Below are positions 45,379 to 57,650 of a DNA stretch of 64,000 nt, piece by piece. The notes under the pieces were generated by a model, which saw only the letters and a program-made list of their open reading frames with translations, ran no database searches and was not told where the DNA came from. Origin of the DNA: Mycocentrospora acerina. Its lineage: Eukaryota > Ascomycota > Dothideomycetes > Pleosporales. The position numbers and the translations under genes are program-made. The DNA lies in NCBI GenBank assembly GCA_022701365.1, contig JAKUHH010000049.1, positions 248,807 through 312,806 of the forward strand, read 5' to 3'. Numbering within the stretch: position 1 is the first letter of the stretch; the number at the start of each line of letters is the position of its first letter.

Positions 45379-45722
45379 ATGCCGGTACGCAGCCGCCCTC
45401 CTGTCGCCGTCACAGTACCCCTTGGATAGAATGCTGACCCCCAGCAGAGCCAGAAGTCCTTCCGCACCAAGCAGAAGCTTGCCAAAGCTCAGAAGCAGAA
45501 CCGTCCGATCCCCCAGTGGATCCGCCTGAGGACCAACAACACCATCAGGTACGGCGCCCAGCCCGAGCACATGCGCCTCTCGCACGACACCTCGTCGACA
45601 TTCCCGAACACGACCCAATCCCCAAGCACCAAACAGCGTGGCGAGCAACCCGAGCTAACTGGAATTTTCACAGGTACAACGCCAAGAGACGTCACTGGCG
45701 CAAGACTCGTCTCGGTATCTAG
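45379..45722 (+). CDS. RPL39: 60S ribosomal protein eL39
   Basis: Exons 45379-45384 (ATG CCG only), 45448-45548 and 45674-45722, 51 residues, exactly the family size. The protein reads MPSQKSFRTKQKLAKAQKQN, then PIPQWIRLRTNNTIRYNAKR and RHWRKTRLGI, essentially the universal eL39 sequence lining the exit tunnel of the large subunit. Intron 1 (63 nt) follows codon two; the second AG of CAGCAG is chosen because it restores the canonical MPSQKSF. Intron 2 (125 nt) is longer than local introns and has a GCTAACT branch site. I see no C/D or H/ACA snoRNA boxes in it. Confidence 0.97.
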
Positions 45723-46296
45723 ACGACTCGCCCGCGCACCCTCACTCTCGATTTCCGATTCCACTTTCGTCATCACACACGACAAGGACTGCGGGAGCGA
45801 ATTGCAAAATGGCGGCAGTCTTCACAGCGAGGCTTATTTTCGAATGAGGGATGCATCGAGTGGATTTGGTGGCATGTGTTTTCATCACCGGATACCATCA
45901 CTCTGGCGCTACGGGGGGGATCTGGAAATCGAGTCATGATGGTTTAGACTAGGCAGTGATACATGAATGCACTTGCGAGGTCGAATGAACAAACAATGAG
46001 TGCCGTCATTGTGGGGTGATGTGGAGTGGTCGTGGTCGTGGTTGTCGAGTGATGCCCGGTGACGCACAGCAAGCATCTCGGAATCCGTACCTCTTTGCCC
46101 TATTGCCTCGCCTGCTTGCTAACATGAGACTCGTAGAATGAAGAATAACGGGTATGATTGCATTCGAGCCAGAATATCTGCAACACTCTATTTACAAGTC
46201 CACAATTATCCACCCTAGACTCGGTAAAGCCCTTTTTCCGGTACCCACGCAAATACACCACGCGTTGTTCTCCAGCATGCTCCTCCTTGTCCCTTT
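45723..46296. other. Convergent 3' ends of eL39 and NTA1
   Basis: 3' UTR sequence with TGGTCGTGG-type repeats near 46026-46045. No gene seen. Confidence 0.5.
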
Positions 46297-47502
46297 TCAC
46301 GTCTTACTCCTCAGCTGGTACTTGGGCCGGTCCCCCAGATTTACCACCAGGCACTTTTCCTCGCTCTTCCCCACCGTCTCAAGCAGACTCACAGCCCCTT
46401 TCTCGATCTTGATGACCGCACTACTCCCCGCGAAGCACACGCCCTTTTCCATGCCACTCCGGTTCGCGAGCACCACAAACACGGGTCGCTCGCCCATGGC
46501 CTCGACAATCGGCTGGAACCTCTCTACCCAGTAGGCGACGGTTGCGACATCCGGCTGTGCCGGGTCTCGCACCAGCTCCTCTGGGGTGAGATGGCAGAGC
46601 CAGGCCATGGACACGCAGATCAGGGGGGTAGAGTGTGACAGGGCTGTTTTGGCAAATTCGTAGCTTTCCCATGGCGCGGTGAACTTGTAGGGGTTGATGT
46701 CCATGCAGATGCCCAGCGTGACGTTGCCCAGGGCGCCCAGGGGCGCAGAGTAGAATGGTGCGTCAGGGGAGCGGGGGTCCGAGTGCGAGTGTGAGCGCGA
46801 GCCTGGGCCTTCGGATGCCCATGTTTCGTCGGTGTAGTAGAGAAAGGATTTGCGGTAGTTTGCGAGGACAGTGCCTTCTGGAGAGACGGTGACTGTCGAG
46901 TTGTACTGTGTAAAAGGTTGGGTGGTGGTTAGTTCCGGGTAGCCGACTGTTACGTGACAGCGGTAGTGAAGTGCTGTGCGGATGGCCCATTGCGTGCTGA
47001 TGCCGCATGTGGTGGGCTCGAGGTACGGGCGAATTTCCTCAAGAGAGTAGAAGTTGTAGCCTGGGGGGAGTTAGTCCAGGGGTGTTGCTCGGCTGCATGC
47101 TGGTAACAGTAACTGCAAGTCGAAGTATCTCCGAGATAGGGACATGATCTCGATTTGACGTGCAGCTGGAGGATGTAAGACACGTGAACGTCCGTGCCAG
47201 TGATCTGCATCGAGCATCGATCAAGAGTTCCACTGCAACCCTGCTGCCTCCTAGCTCTTTTGGAAAGAAATACGAACTGAAATGAAAGTGAGCACTGATG
47301 TCTTACCTGAAAAGGCCATTTCGGGCAGAACAAGCCAGTCCAGATCCGGCGGAAGATCAGTGTTCCGTAGTATGTTCTCTGCCCGTGATATGTTTTCCTG
47401 GACCTTGCCCACTTCGGGAGCGAATTGAAGACAGGCAATCTTCATGTTTCGGTCGTCTGCTGGTGACGGGCAGACGGACATGGAGCCGCGGATTGAAGCC
47501 AT
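46297..47502 (-). CDS. NTA1: Protein N-terminal amidase (nitrilase family)
   Basis: Exons 47502-47307 and 47060-46297, 319 residues. Nta1 deamidates N-terminal Asn and Gln, feeding proteins to the Arg/N-degron pathway. The catalytic triad of carbon-nitrogen hydrolases is visible: Glu in LVLPEMAFSG, Lys in NYRKSFLYYTDETW, Cys in LGICMDINPYKF. The domain starts MKIACLQFAPEVGKV; the ATG at 47502 adds 19 residues (MASIRGSMSVCPSPADD) and a later ATG at 47445 is an alternative. The 246-nt intron is unusually long here, but the join FSG|YNFYSLEEIRPYLEPT is exact for the family, so no exon is missing. Confidence 0.9.
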
Positions 47503-48070
47503 TGTTTGAACAGAGTGGGAGGGGCTGGGGGAGGTGGGAGTGCAAGGAAGCAACGCCGGGGCGCTGTGTAACCCCAATCCTGGAGAAGCCGGGCCTGTGG
47601 ATCGCAAATGGATTTCGTTGCTAATACCCGACTAAATTCGTCACTGCCAGGGCGGCGTGTGTTGTAGACCGCGAGCTCTCATCCGATGTCGCAGGTGGAG
47701 TTGCGCCGTCTGCGCTGGAGCCGGGCAGGACAAGGGCGCAGCGGCGAAGAAGCCCGGGATGCACAAATGAAGTAATTCTTCAACGATGGTTCAAGCAAAG
47801 CAGGGGCGTACCCGTTGCTTCTTTCTGGAGCGTCTCTCGTGGTGATTGGTGTTTGCCTGAGGATGGCATGCAAGTGCGCGGCCAATCACAGGGCTGCGTT
47901 GGCTCGACGCTAATTGCCGGCGATGACGCTGGTGGTGGTGTGCATTAGTTTTCCATGTTGCATGTCGAATGATGCTGGTTGCCCTCATCGCCCTCAGGAT
48001 TACTATTACTGTTAGTCTGGCACGCGGAGCCATGCGGCACTCGCGTCCATAGACGCCCCCCTCGAACCCA
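47503..48070. other. Divergent promoter NTA1/COQ8
   Basis: 568 bases with no gene or recognised site. Confidence 0.5.
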
Positions 48071-50536
48071 ATGGCAGGCCGACGGCTCGTCGACGCCGCG
48101 AAGCTCTTCCAGGCCTCCAAGTCGATTGCGCACAAGCACGTGGCGCTCCGCTCGCAGCAGCTCGACGCCTACAACCACACCTCGAGCCTCGCAAAGGCCG
48201 TCAAGAACCAAACTGATCGCGTGACCGTCACCGCCGCCGCTGCCATTGCCCTGTCCAAACGCTTCAGCGAGGAGGCGCCGGCGTATGCGAGAGCCGCGAC
48301 AGAGCGGGCAGCAGGCACCCAGCGCAACCAGGAACACAATGGGCAAAGAGATGGCGCCGCCGAGGGCATCCCGCCACTAGAATCCACAGAGTCGACCACA
48401 GCTGTGCCAGGCCAACCGCGTGGAGCCTCTTCGCAAAGTGCCAAGGATATCCCTTCCCATGCCAACCATCCCCAACAGCCTCATGCATCTCCACAGGCGC
48501 AGAAGCTGCAAGAGGGACACGACAGGGACGTCTTCTACACCAGATCAGTGGAATCGCAACAAGCACCTTCTTCTCTGCCTCGCTCACAGATACCTGAACA
48601 CATTGGAGACACACAATATGGCGATGCTCATGTCGAGGACCGTCGTCTAAACCAGGATGTCTTCTACTCAGTCGCCAGCCCTGGCCAGAAACAGGCTCAG
48701 AAGGAGGAGCTCCCTCGTCAAGCCGCCGACCCTGAGCTGGATAACGTACCAGACGGCATCAATACAGATGTGTTTCATTCGAAACGTGTTGCAAGAATGC
48801 TCGGAAGAGACCCTTATTCGCGCAAGGAACACTTGGAGGTGAAAGGTGCTGGCAGAACTCCATTCAATCGCTCCAGTACCCAAAACAGGCACCCCTTGGA
48901 CCCTCGCAACATTGAGCAGATAAGACCTACCATTCCAGAACCACCCGCTCAAGATGCTCGTCCGGCTACTACTGAGAAAGAGATCCAGGATCTTGCGTCT
49001 GAGCTGGCAAAGGACGTGCAGTCTGACGCCGTTGCATCTGAGGTACATTGGTCTCCCCACCGTGTCTGAAGTATGCTGATTTGCTGACAGTCGTACTATA
49101 GGCACCTAGCAAGATCAGCATAGTTCCAGAAACGGCTCCATACGCGCTGCGAGAGTCTAGAGTTCCCTCGTCACGCTTTGGGCGTATGTGGCAGTACGCA
49201 GGCCTTGGTACCAGCATGGCATTGGGTGCTGTGGGCGAGGGGCTCCGTCGCGTCACTGGCGGTGCTGCAGCAGCCACTGGCTCGCTGATGCTCAGTCCTG
49301 GGAACATCGAGGTTTTGGTTGCTAAGCTGTCGCGTATGCGGGGCGCTGCTCTCAAGCTTGGGCAGATGATAAGCCTTCAAGGTATGGTGACACATCGCCG
49401 AATCAATACAACTCTAACGTGAGAAAGATATGAAGATGCTGCCACCTGCCATCCACGAGGTCATGCAGCGAGTTCAGGACAGTGCAGATTACATGCCCGC
49501 ATCTCAGCGCGACAAAGTGCTCTCTAAAAATCTTGGTGCAGGCTGGCGCGACCTCTTTGAATCGTTCGAAGACATCCCCATTGCTGCGGCTTCGATTGGC
49601 CAGGTTCACAAAGCAGTTCTGAAATCTACAGGGCAGAGAGTAGCCGTCAAGGTCCAATACCCGGGCGTTGCTAGCTCCATAAACTCGGATCTAACAAATC
49701 TTTCACTTTTGCTGACCGCGTCACGCCTTCTTCCCAAGGGCTTGTTCTTGGACAAGACAATCGCCAATGCCCGCACGGAGCTTGGCTGGGAATACGACTA
49801 CACGCGCGAAGCTTCATGCCAAACTCGCTTTCGTGACCTCCTCGCCGACGACACTGATGCTTTCACAGTACCAAAGGTTTTTCCCGAAGCCAGTGGGAGC
49901 GAAGTGCTCACCGCTGAACTCATGGACGGCGTCGGTGTCACCAAGCTAAAAAACCTAACCCAGGAACAACGTGATTGGATCGGTACACAGATCCTGCGTC
50001 TGTGTTTACGAGAAATCGTTGAATTCAAATTCATGCAAACAGATCCCAACTGGACAAACTTCCTTTACAACCCTCAGAAGAATAAGATCGAACTCCTCGA
50101 TTTTGGCGCGTCGAGAGAATACCCAGACGAATTCGTAGAGCCCTACGTTAAAGTGCTCATCGCAGCCTCAAAGGGCGATACAAACGCTATCCGCGACCTC
50201 TCCATCCAGCTCGGCTATCTCACTGGTGACGAGTCCCCCGCCATGCTCGATGCACACACGCAGTCCGTGCTTACACTCGCGGAACCATTCAAAAGCGAGG
50301 GGCCAGAAGTGTACGACTTCAGAGACCAGACCATTACCGACCGAGTCAGGGGATTCATTCCCGTCATGGTCAAGGAGCGGTTGGCGCCTCCACCAGAGGA
50401 AACATACAGTCTGCACAGGAAGCTGAGTGGCGCGTTTTTGCTATGCGCAAGACTGGGTTCAAGGGTCCCGTGCCGGGAGCTGTTTCAGAACGCAGTGAAA
50501 AAATGGGAGACAAGGACAGGAGAGAAGATGACTTGA
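48071..50536 (+). CDS. COQ8: Mitochondrial atypical kinase COQ8 (ABC1/UbiB family)
   Basis: Exons 48071-49042, 49102-49381 and 49428-50536, 786 residues. COQ8 supports the coenzyme Q biosynthesis complex on the mitochondrial inner membrane. Hallmarks: KxGQ motif in RGAALKLGQMISLQD; Ala-rich loop PIAAASIGQVHKA; Lys of VAVKVQYPG; ELGWEYDYTREA; catalytic TDPNWTNFL; and metal site LLDFGASREY. The long N-terminal part (about 340 residues) is disordered and contains three spaced DVF motifs (RDVFYTRSV, QDVFYSVAS, TDVFHSKRVARMLG). It is basic and Arg/Ser/Ala-rich at the start, suiting a mitochondrial presequence. A predicted membrane stretch is LGTSMALGAVGEGLRRVTGG. Confidence 0.95.
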
Positions 50537-51297
50537 GTAGACAAAAATACAGTCACACAGTTGAACGATGCAAGCAGGAAATAAAACAATAGTGATTGAC
50601 GCACGATGAAAGATGTAAAAAGTAGATTTGTACTGTATTATATTCCCATGTACTTTATCACATCACATTACATTACATGAAATCGAATCATGCCCCCTTT
50701 CGCGCTCTTCTCATTTCACCCTCAACTTTCACCATCCGCCTCGATCGCGCCTTAATATTACCCCCTAAACCGCAGCGCGTGTACCGTATCGATTCACTGC
50801 GACGTAGTTGAAACACCTCGTCTTTGTGTCCGTAGATGTACTATGGATATAATATGAAATTTTGTACGCCCATAATTATATATGCACATACAAACATAAT
50901 TAGTATATTTGTGAACAGGCCAGGAATATGATTACAAGCACGGAGGAGCGATATATCAAGTGCATTGCTTCCTACTCTTTCTTTGGCTAAGGAGTGTGGG
51001 GTTGGTTGGCTTTTCTATTCAATTACCTTGTGTATGTAAAGATTTCGACCATGCGAATAGATATTTGTTGCACATTCCTTTTGCAGATTAATTTGCTAGA
51101 GAGGACACTAACGCGAGCTGAGAAATGTAGAATGTGGCATACGAGTTAAAGTCTGAGCTTGGTGTATTTCTAATTGTGAAAACTACTATATGGTCAAAGA
51201 TGAGAATTTCATATGAGTATTGCATCCGAATTTTAATTTTAATACTTCCATGATGGCTTTTTTTCCCTATTAAAATGACAGTCTATGCAACGCCGTA
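50537..51297. other. Convergent intergenic, AT-rich
   Basis: 3' UTRs of COQ8 and the cardiolipin synthase gene. No gene seen. Confidence 0.55.
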
Positions 51298-52735
51298 CTA
51301 CTTTTTCTTTTCTGCCTCGCCCTCCTCTTCTCCAGCCTGTCCTTTGTACCACAGAGCAATTGCCAACACAATGAATGCCCCGTAGCTACTGGCCATGATC
51401 ATTCGCCCTCTAAATCCCTGTTTCCTCTTCAACTCCTCGTCTCCGCCGAGGATTTTGACTGCCTTGTTCGACCACGTGTATTCCAATCCACTGTAGAGTG
51501 TCGTACTGGCAACGATAGCTGACATACCAGTGATCATAGTTTTGACACCGTCCTCACCACCCAATATATCCTGTATCGACAAGAGAAGGCCGCCGGCCGC
51601 GGAAGTAGTAGCCGAAGGGTCGTGCAAGAGATTGGTGCACAGAAGTGTGCCCAACAAACTGAGTTGAAGAAAAGTGTTGAATTTGGATATGCTGGTTGGA
51701 TGTACTTCCGCGCTCGGAAGACTAAAGTCCCAGTATCGTGCCATGGTCTTGGGGGCAGGTAGGCTCGCGTATCGATAGTAAAGCGCGGATATAGCGAGAC
51801 TGACATCTCTTCCAAGGATGAGAGCGGCTAGAGGTGGGGGCAGGCTTCCGTTCACAGCCAAGCATGTGACCAGGGTTGTCATGAGAAACTTGTCGGCCAT
51901 GGGGTCGACGACGCTTCCAACAACGGTCTGCATGTTCCAGCGACGAGCTATCCACCCATCGAGTAGATCCGAGAAAGCGGCATAAGCGAAAAGTGAAAAT
52001 GCATACAGGTGATGGTCATGGATGATGAGATAACCGACTGCTGGGGTTGCTAGCACGCGAGAGAAGGTCAGGATGTTGGGAATGTTCCAGACTTTTTCAT
52101 GTCGAACTTTGGCTTTGAGAGTCGAGGCCAGTGTTACAGTTGTTGAAGGTGATGATAAGTTCTGAAACGAGTTAGTAAGGCTGATTCATACCGGCTTTTC
52201 ACTTGCATGTTTTGCAATAGAGCGATGGGAAAGCTTGATGTGGTGGTGGGATGAGAGAGGACTTGAAGGCAATCCAGGATCTCTGTGGTTAGAAATAATG
52301 TCAAGGCTATCCTGTAGAAAGGTTTCATGTACTATAAGTCATAGACATACTACATCTGTAATGTGACGTATGTTGACGAAGGATAGTAGTGATTGAGATA
52401 CAGGAGACGCTTTTTTTTTTGAAAGTTTGACCTACCTCTAATGATTGCTCGTTGGTAGCAGCTTGAGAGGGAACATTCTTTTTGCTCTCAGGAACCGCTC
52501 CACGAGATGTTGAAGTACTAAAGGCCCCAAATTGCTTTACACATGATGCTCTGTTGAATCTAAGGCGAGCTTGTGTAGGGATGCCATGTCTAGTCCAGGA
52601 ACAAGAGGCACGTGAGTACACTGGAAGAAAAGTTTGTCCGATCCGTGGAAGTCGGGATAAAGCTTGCAGCTTGCTTGAGTGCTGTAGCGTAGAAGCATTG
52701 AATGCTGAGGATACCCTGGCGCTCGCCATAGACAT
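51298..52735 (-). CDS. CRD1: Cardiolipin synthase (CDP-alcohol phosphatidyltransferase)
   Basis: Makes cardiolipin from phosphatidylglycerol and CDP-diacylglycerol in the mitochondrial inner membrane. The last exon (52161-51298) carries VWNIPNILTFSRVLATPAVG and the active-site signature SDLLDGWIARRWNMQTVVGS followed by VVDPMADKFL, which fits D-G-x2-A-R-x8-G-x3-D-x3-D. Exon 1 starts MSMASARVSSAFNASTLQ, rich in Arg/Ser, a good mitochondrial presequence. The middle is uncertain. Joining 52436 directly to 52161 keeps frame (387 residues). An extra exon 52280-52192, with exon 1 extended to 52432, is also in frame (418 residues) and has good branch sites (TTCTAAC, TACTAAC). I prefer the three-exon form, as the direct intron would be 274 nt. 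Confidence 0.9.
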
Positions 52736-55700
52736 GGTTATCGCGAACGTGCTGTTATGGAAGTAACCTACCTGCATCTGCTGTTCCTGAATGACGGTGG
52801 ACATGCCAAGAACCGCTAGATACGGAAGGGGATCTCGAGCTTCCAGCATTCCACATCCCATTGTCAACAGTACGCATTCACACGTAGCAGACACGTCAAT
52901 CGCAACCCTCAGAGGTATTTACTGATCTGGCCCTCGTCAGAGCTCCTCTGTAATCCATCCTCCGAACGCTGGCCCCTAACTTGAACAAGAAGCGCTCAGC
53001 ATTACACCGTTCATCACATAGATGCAAGCGAGATGCTTAGCCATCCCCTTCGTTCGAACCTTGGGATCACTCCTGCGCAGAGCTGTTAGTTAGAGAAGTG
53101 ATACGCAAAGTCATGTCATCGCAAAAAAGTGAATAATAAATGAGGTATCACGGACATCACTGGCTGACAGATCGTTCTCCATAGAGCAGCGGCGACAGAA
53201 ATTTTCAAGGTTCGACCTTGCAGATGTCTCAAAATCATGTAGTTTCAAGGAGCTCAAGATTTTTTGCCATCTAGTGAGGTGTCATGAGATGGAACTGAAT
53301 GTTTATGACAAAGTTTACGAATTACTTTTGAACTATTGGGGTTTCGACTTTTCGAAATCGCTTGCTGCAATGAGATCCTTCAAGTGGAAAGAGACGGGTA
53401 CTAGGCAGTTGATAACAAATAACACTGGTAGACTGACCTGGACTTGAAATGCATGTCCTGGGTTGACAACACACGACTTGACGAAACCTAGAATCATGAC
53501 GGGCAAGCTGGCCTGACAAGATCACCACATCGTGTCTGACTCGAAGAAGCCACAAATGGAGGTCAGGGACTGTTCTCTTCGATGGCAAGCTAATTCCGCT
53601 GTGCATATCCAAGGGTTGGATTTTGCCGCTCAATTGAACCGGGTACCGTGGTTGTAAAGCATCATGCAAGCCGAGCGATTATCGGATGTTTCTTTGGCTT
53701 CCGCGTTCGCCCTTACCTTTTACCTTTTGCCTCTTCAGGGTCCAGCATGCGGGGAATTCCTTCTGGTATCAGAGCGTTTGAAAAGGGTATCGATACTCTA
53801 GCATGGCTTGTTCTAGCTCCAACAGATTGTTCAGCGCCTGCAGAATGTACCCACTCACTATGGCCAATATCTATGCCGAAAGGGCCGTTCAATCGAGTGG
53901 AACCGATCTTCTGCCGAACTCTTCCCAGGCTTTGCGTCTGCTATCTTCACCAAGCGACCCAAGCCATGGAAGAGGCTTGCGAAGCACACTGCTAGCATCT
54001 TAGGCTTCCAAATTTGGACATGCTGCTATTGATTTGGGTGGACAAAATGTGGTCCTTCGCAAATCTCCGGTAGAGCGACTTCAGCCGATGTGTAAACCTT
54101 ACGTTTGCTGCAATATCGTGCTTGTTTCCCGTGACTTCTCGATGTTGATTGAGCACGGGGATGCCCTGTTTGTGCGATGGCGCCGTTTCCAACTGCTGTC
54201 GCTTGCAAGAAGCGCAGATCGTCGCGTCCTCTGCCATGCTTTTGGCGAAAGCGATTGGAATAGAGTTTAGTATTAGAGTCTTGTGTCATGTGTCGCGCAT
54301 GAGGATTTGCGCTAAGTCATACAACACGGAATGTTCGCTTGGATGGCTCGTTGTAGCTTCCGCTACTAAACTTAATCTTTCAAACCTAGAAATCTTCGAG
54401 AACTCATAGGACCATGGATGAGTAACAAAAGAGTCATTAGCGTAGATACAGAGAGTGGAGTCCGAGGGAATTGACACAGGTATAGGAATCTGGATTTCTA
54501 ATATCTGACCCTGGTAGACTAAAGCGAACATCGTGTTGGAGCGGTGATTTCCAGTGCCTATCTACTCCACAAATCTAGCTATATGAATTACTAGGGCATA
54601 TATTATCCAGTTTATCCAGAACTAATGCTTGCCAGCTATTGGCGGGTCAACCACGCCGCCTCCCCCCACGACCACCAAGACCAACGCATAGCAGTTACGG
54701 TACATGCGTACCACACGAAGAGTTTATCTGAAACACCCACAAAGGGTGATACAGTACCCTGGATTCTAGCGCAACGAGAGCAGACTGTGGACTTCAAACA
54801 CACCCTACACTGTTCTGTCCCTTGAGGTCGGGCCATTTGGCCACTGTTGCTGTAAACTATTGACCAAAGCTGAATGGCCTAGGGCCTCTGATAATCATTC
54901 GCTGTATGCGATACGGGTGACTTCTCCGCCGGTTGCCGGTACAATTGGGTTTGGATGGTACGTTGCACTATGTACCAAAGCGATGATGAAACTTTGTTGT
55001 TAGAGGATGGTTATTGATGTGGGGGTGCATATGGGCAAAGGGCGGCCGAACTTCTCAAAGTCATCTTTCCCTTTACGGCTCCTGCCGTTAAATTAAGTCG
55101 CCTTATTTTGGTCTACTATCGACAGGTCTGTTCTTCATTCGTCTAATCAGTCCACTCCCGGAACAACGGCCTCAATCGTGTCGCCAAGAGCAGCTGCAGT
55201 ACATGACTTGCCATCAACACCGAACTGCATTCAGAATATCGGATCAGCGCATTTTTAATTGCTTTTCCCTCGACCACGAGAATGGCAAGCGGCGTGGTCT
55301 TGTTGTGCGCAACTATCGGATCATGCAGACGATATGGGCCAGGCTATTCTTGTTTCGAAAAGGCATCTTGTCCTGTTCAGGCAGTCAGGCAGTCAAGGAG
55401 AGAACGTAACAGTTTCAGGAGGGCTCGGCCACGCTAACGCAGGTACAGACTCCGTGCGCCGTTGAATATGCCTAGTCGTGCCAGTTTTTGCTTATTTGAG
55501 AAACGGGAATGCATTCAGCGTTCGCAGCAACGGCGATAAGCACGGCTCTGCGCGTCTACATCGCAAACAGACTTGCGCCATATTCGAGCCTGTGGCGTAC
55601 ATGTACCTTATGACCCAATCCTGAGCTCACTGAATCATATGGTGTGTACTGGCCGCTTGGCTTGGACCATCAAAGAATACGGGCTGGTGGTCACTCACGA

Positions 55701-57650
55701 CAGCTGATTGAGTGAGAAGCAATGAGAAGCAGTGACTGCAGCGACCTTTTCCCAGGATGTCGATATGTTTGCGGGTTATAGGGTAGGCTGAAAGGATGAG
55801 TTGAATTGGAATTGCTGAAGAACGATCTGCATGCGAGCAAGTGCCGGGGCAGCACTACCTCTTCAAAACCAGGCGCAGGATGTAGCGTGTGCAGGAAAAA
55901 AAGCAGGCTGGCAACCAGCGATAATTCGATGACTCGCACATCGGGTAAACCTGACTACCTTGGCCAAAACCCCGACCAGAAGCAACCATGAAACGGGTTT
56001 TCACGACGCCAAAAGAGCGCCACGCTATTAGATGATGGGGCAGAGGTATGGTCAATTGTCAACAGTGGGCAACGAGCATTTGATCAAAAAGTGAGGTGGA
56101 GGATTGAGTAGTCTGATCAGGGATGTAATGCGCGGATCGAATAAAGTTGAATGGCTGTAAACAGAGCGGCGGGTTGAGAGGGTAGTTGTTCCCGCAAGCC
56201 GGGGAAAAAAAAGCCTGTTTCAGAGCGAAGATCAAACGAGGCTTCAAGCTGCTTCTGCCGGTTCCTGCAGCTCGACGCACCTCAGTTTGTCAATCGGCCA
56301 GCCACGGGAATAATGGGTCAACGAGTCGGCCGGGCTGGAGTTGGCTGGCGACATACTCTCGTGAGGTTAGCGACTGGGTGTGTGATGAAGTGGTAGGGTA
56401 GTGGTAGTTGGGCGCCTCGTTGGTGCGTCGTCTGCACAGAGACAGGTGAATTACACATGCTGAGGGCTGGTGGATGCGGCGAGGACCGGCAAGGGTCAGG
56501 AAGGTCATGCAAGTGCGAATGTGTTCATCACGGCGCATCGTGGGCGACAGGCACGGTCGAAGATAAGGTTGTGTCAAGCAGAGGGACGGGTTGCGCATGG
56601 CCTCGTGGTAGCGACGGTGGTGCAATGTGCCGCCTGCAGCGAGAGGTGCTAGCCTGGCAGCGGGGGGCTCACGAGGCTGTTGCAGCCGCCGCGTGCATCC
56701 AGGGCAGGCAAGGGAGGGGGAAAGGGTAGGGTGGGATAGGATGGGATAGGGTGGGACAGGAGTGGACAGGAGTGGACTGGACAGGAGTGGACAGGCAGCG
56801 CGCATGACGACCAGACGACGGTCTCTGGCGCGACTGACGCAAGCAACGTCCGTCGTAGTGTTTTGCACGCAGCGCCCGTCGGACCGCGACGATCGATACT
56901 CGAGATGGGCAAACCCAAAGTCTGTGGGCGCTGGGTCGAGGGCGAGGGCGAGGGCAGGCAGGCAGCGCGAGGGGGCGCTATGCTGCAAGCGAGAGTTGCG
57001 CCGAGTGCGCGGCAGGGAAGGGACGCCTGGGGGCGAGCCTGGAAGAAGGCAGGAGCGAGCCTGGAAGAAGGCAGGAGCGAGCAGCCAGCCAGCAGCCAGC
57101 AAGCGACGCGGCGCTGGGGGCGCGCGCAGGCCCCGCGGCGGCCTCGACGCATGATGCCGTCGTCTAATCGGCGCAGGCATGGTCCATGACCTCGTCCCAG
57201 CAGCCCATTTCCCGCGAGTCGCCCGCCTGGCCGTGGCGCCGGCGATTGGCTGCACAGGCCCTGGCGCTGACTTGGGTTAAAATAGCTGATTCTAAAACCG
57301 CTAGCCTCGCTGTTTCACCCCTCTGACGACCTAAAGCTGCCGCTCTCCCCTCAGATTTGCGTTTCGTATCCCCAAAGATCCCAACCCTCACTTGCCCCAG
57401 TCTGCTTGACGTCGAGACTGCTCTACTCCGAGGCAGGCCCTCGACACGATTCCTTTCAGATAACATATCTCAAACCGACCGCTGGTCTTTTTTCCTTCGC
57501 TTTACGCCTCATCTTTGATCAGTCGAATCTGGCAGGCCCTCTTCGAGCCCGCGTCTGTCGCCTTCTGTCGCTCCACACACGCCGCCACGTCTGACGTACC
57601 AAACTCCAAACCCTTTCTCGTAGAGACGCCCGTGTTGCAGCACACACACC
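52736..57650. other. Long gene-poor region upstream of STE12
   Basis: 4.9 kb without a gene I can support. Frames of up to 120 codons occur on both strands but lack known domains, signal peptides or convincing introns; those beyond 56.2 kb run through GC-rich repeats. Only two consensus pheromone-response elements (TGAAACA, 54729-54735; reverse at 56216-56222) and repeats near 56.7-57.1 kb stand out. The last 350 bases are CT-rich, as in fungal leaders. It may be the long regulatory region of STE12, contain an unrecognised RNA, or hold decayed genes. Confidence 0.5.
57035..57078. repeat. 22-bp perfect tandem duplication
   Basis: The unit begins GAGCCTGGAAGAAGG and ends CAGGAGC, present twice end to end, followed by a CAGCCAGC-rich stretch. 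Neighbouring 56720-56785 has a degenerate GGACAGGAGT array. Confidence 0.85.

Noticed and set aside
47061..47306. Long NTA1 intron searched for a hidden exon or snoRNA
   Set aside because: The flanking residues join exactly as in the family, and no C/D or H/ACA boxes are visible.
53648..53995. 115-codon plus-strand frame in the gene-poor region
   Set aside because: Cys/Ala/Pro-rich without motif, and competing frames exist on the other strand.
56290..57255. 321-codon minus-strand frame before STE12
   Set aside because: Runs through GC-rich tandem repeats; translation is Arg/Pro/Ser/Leu low complexity with other equally open frames.
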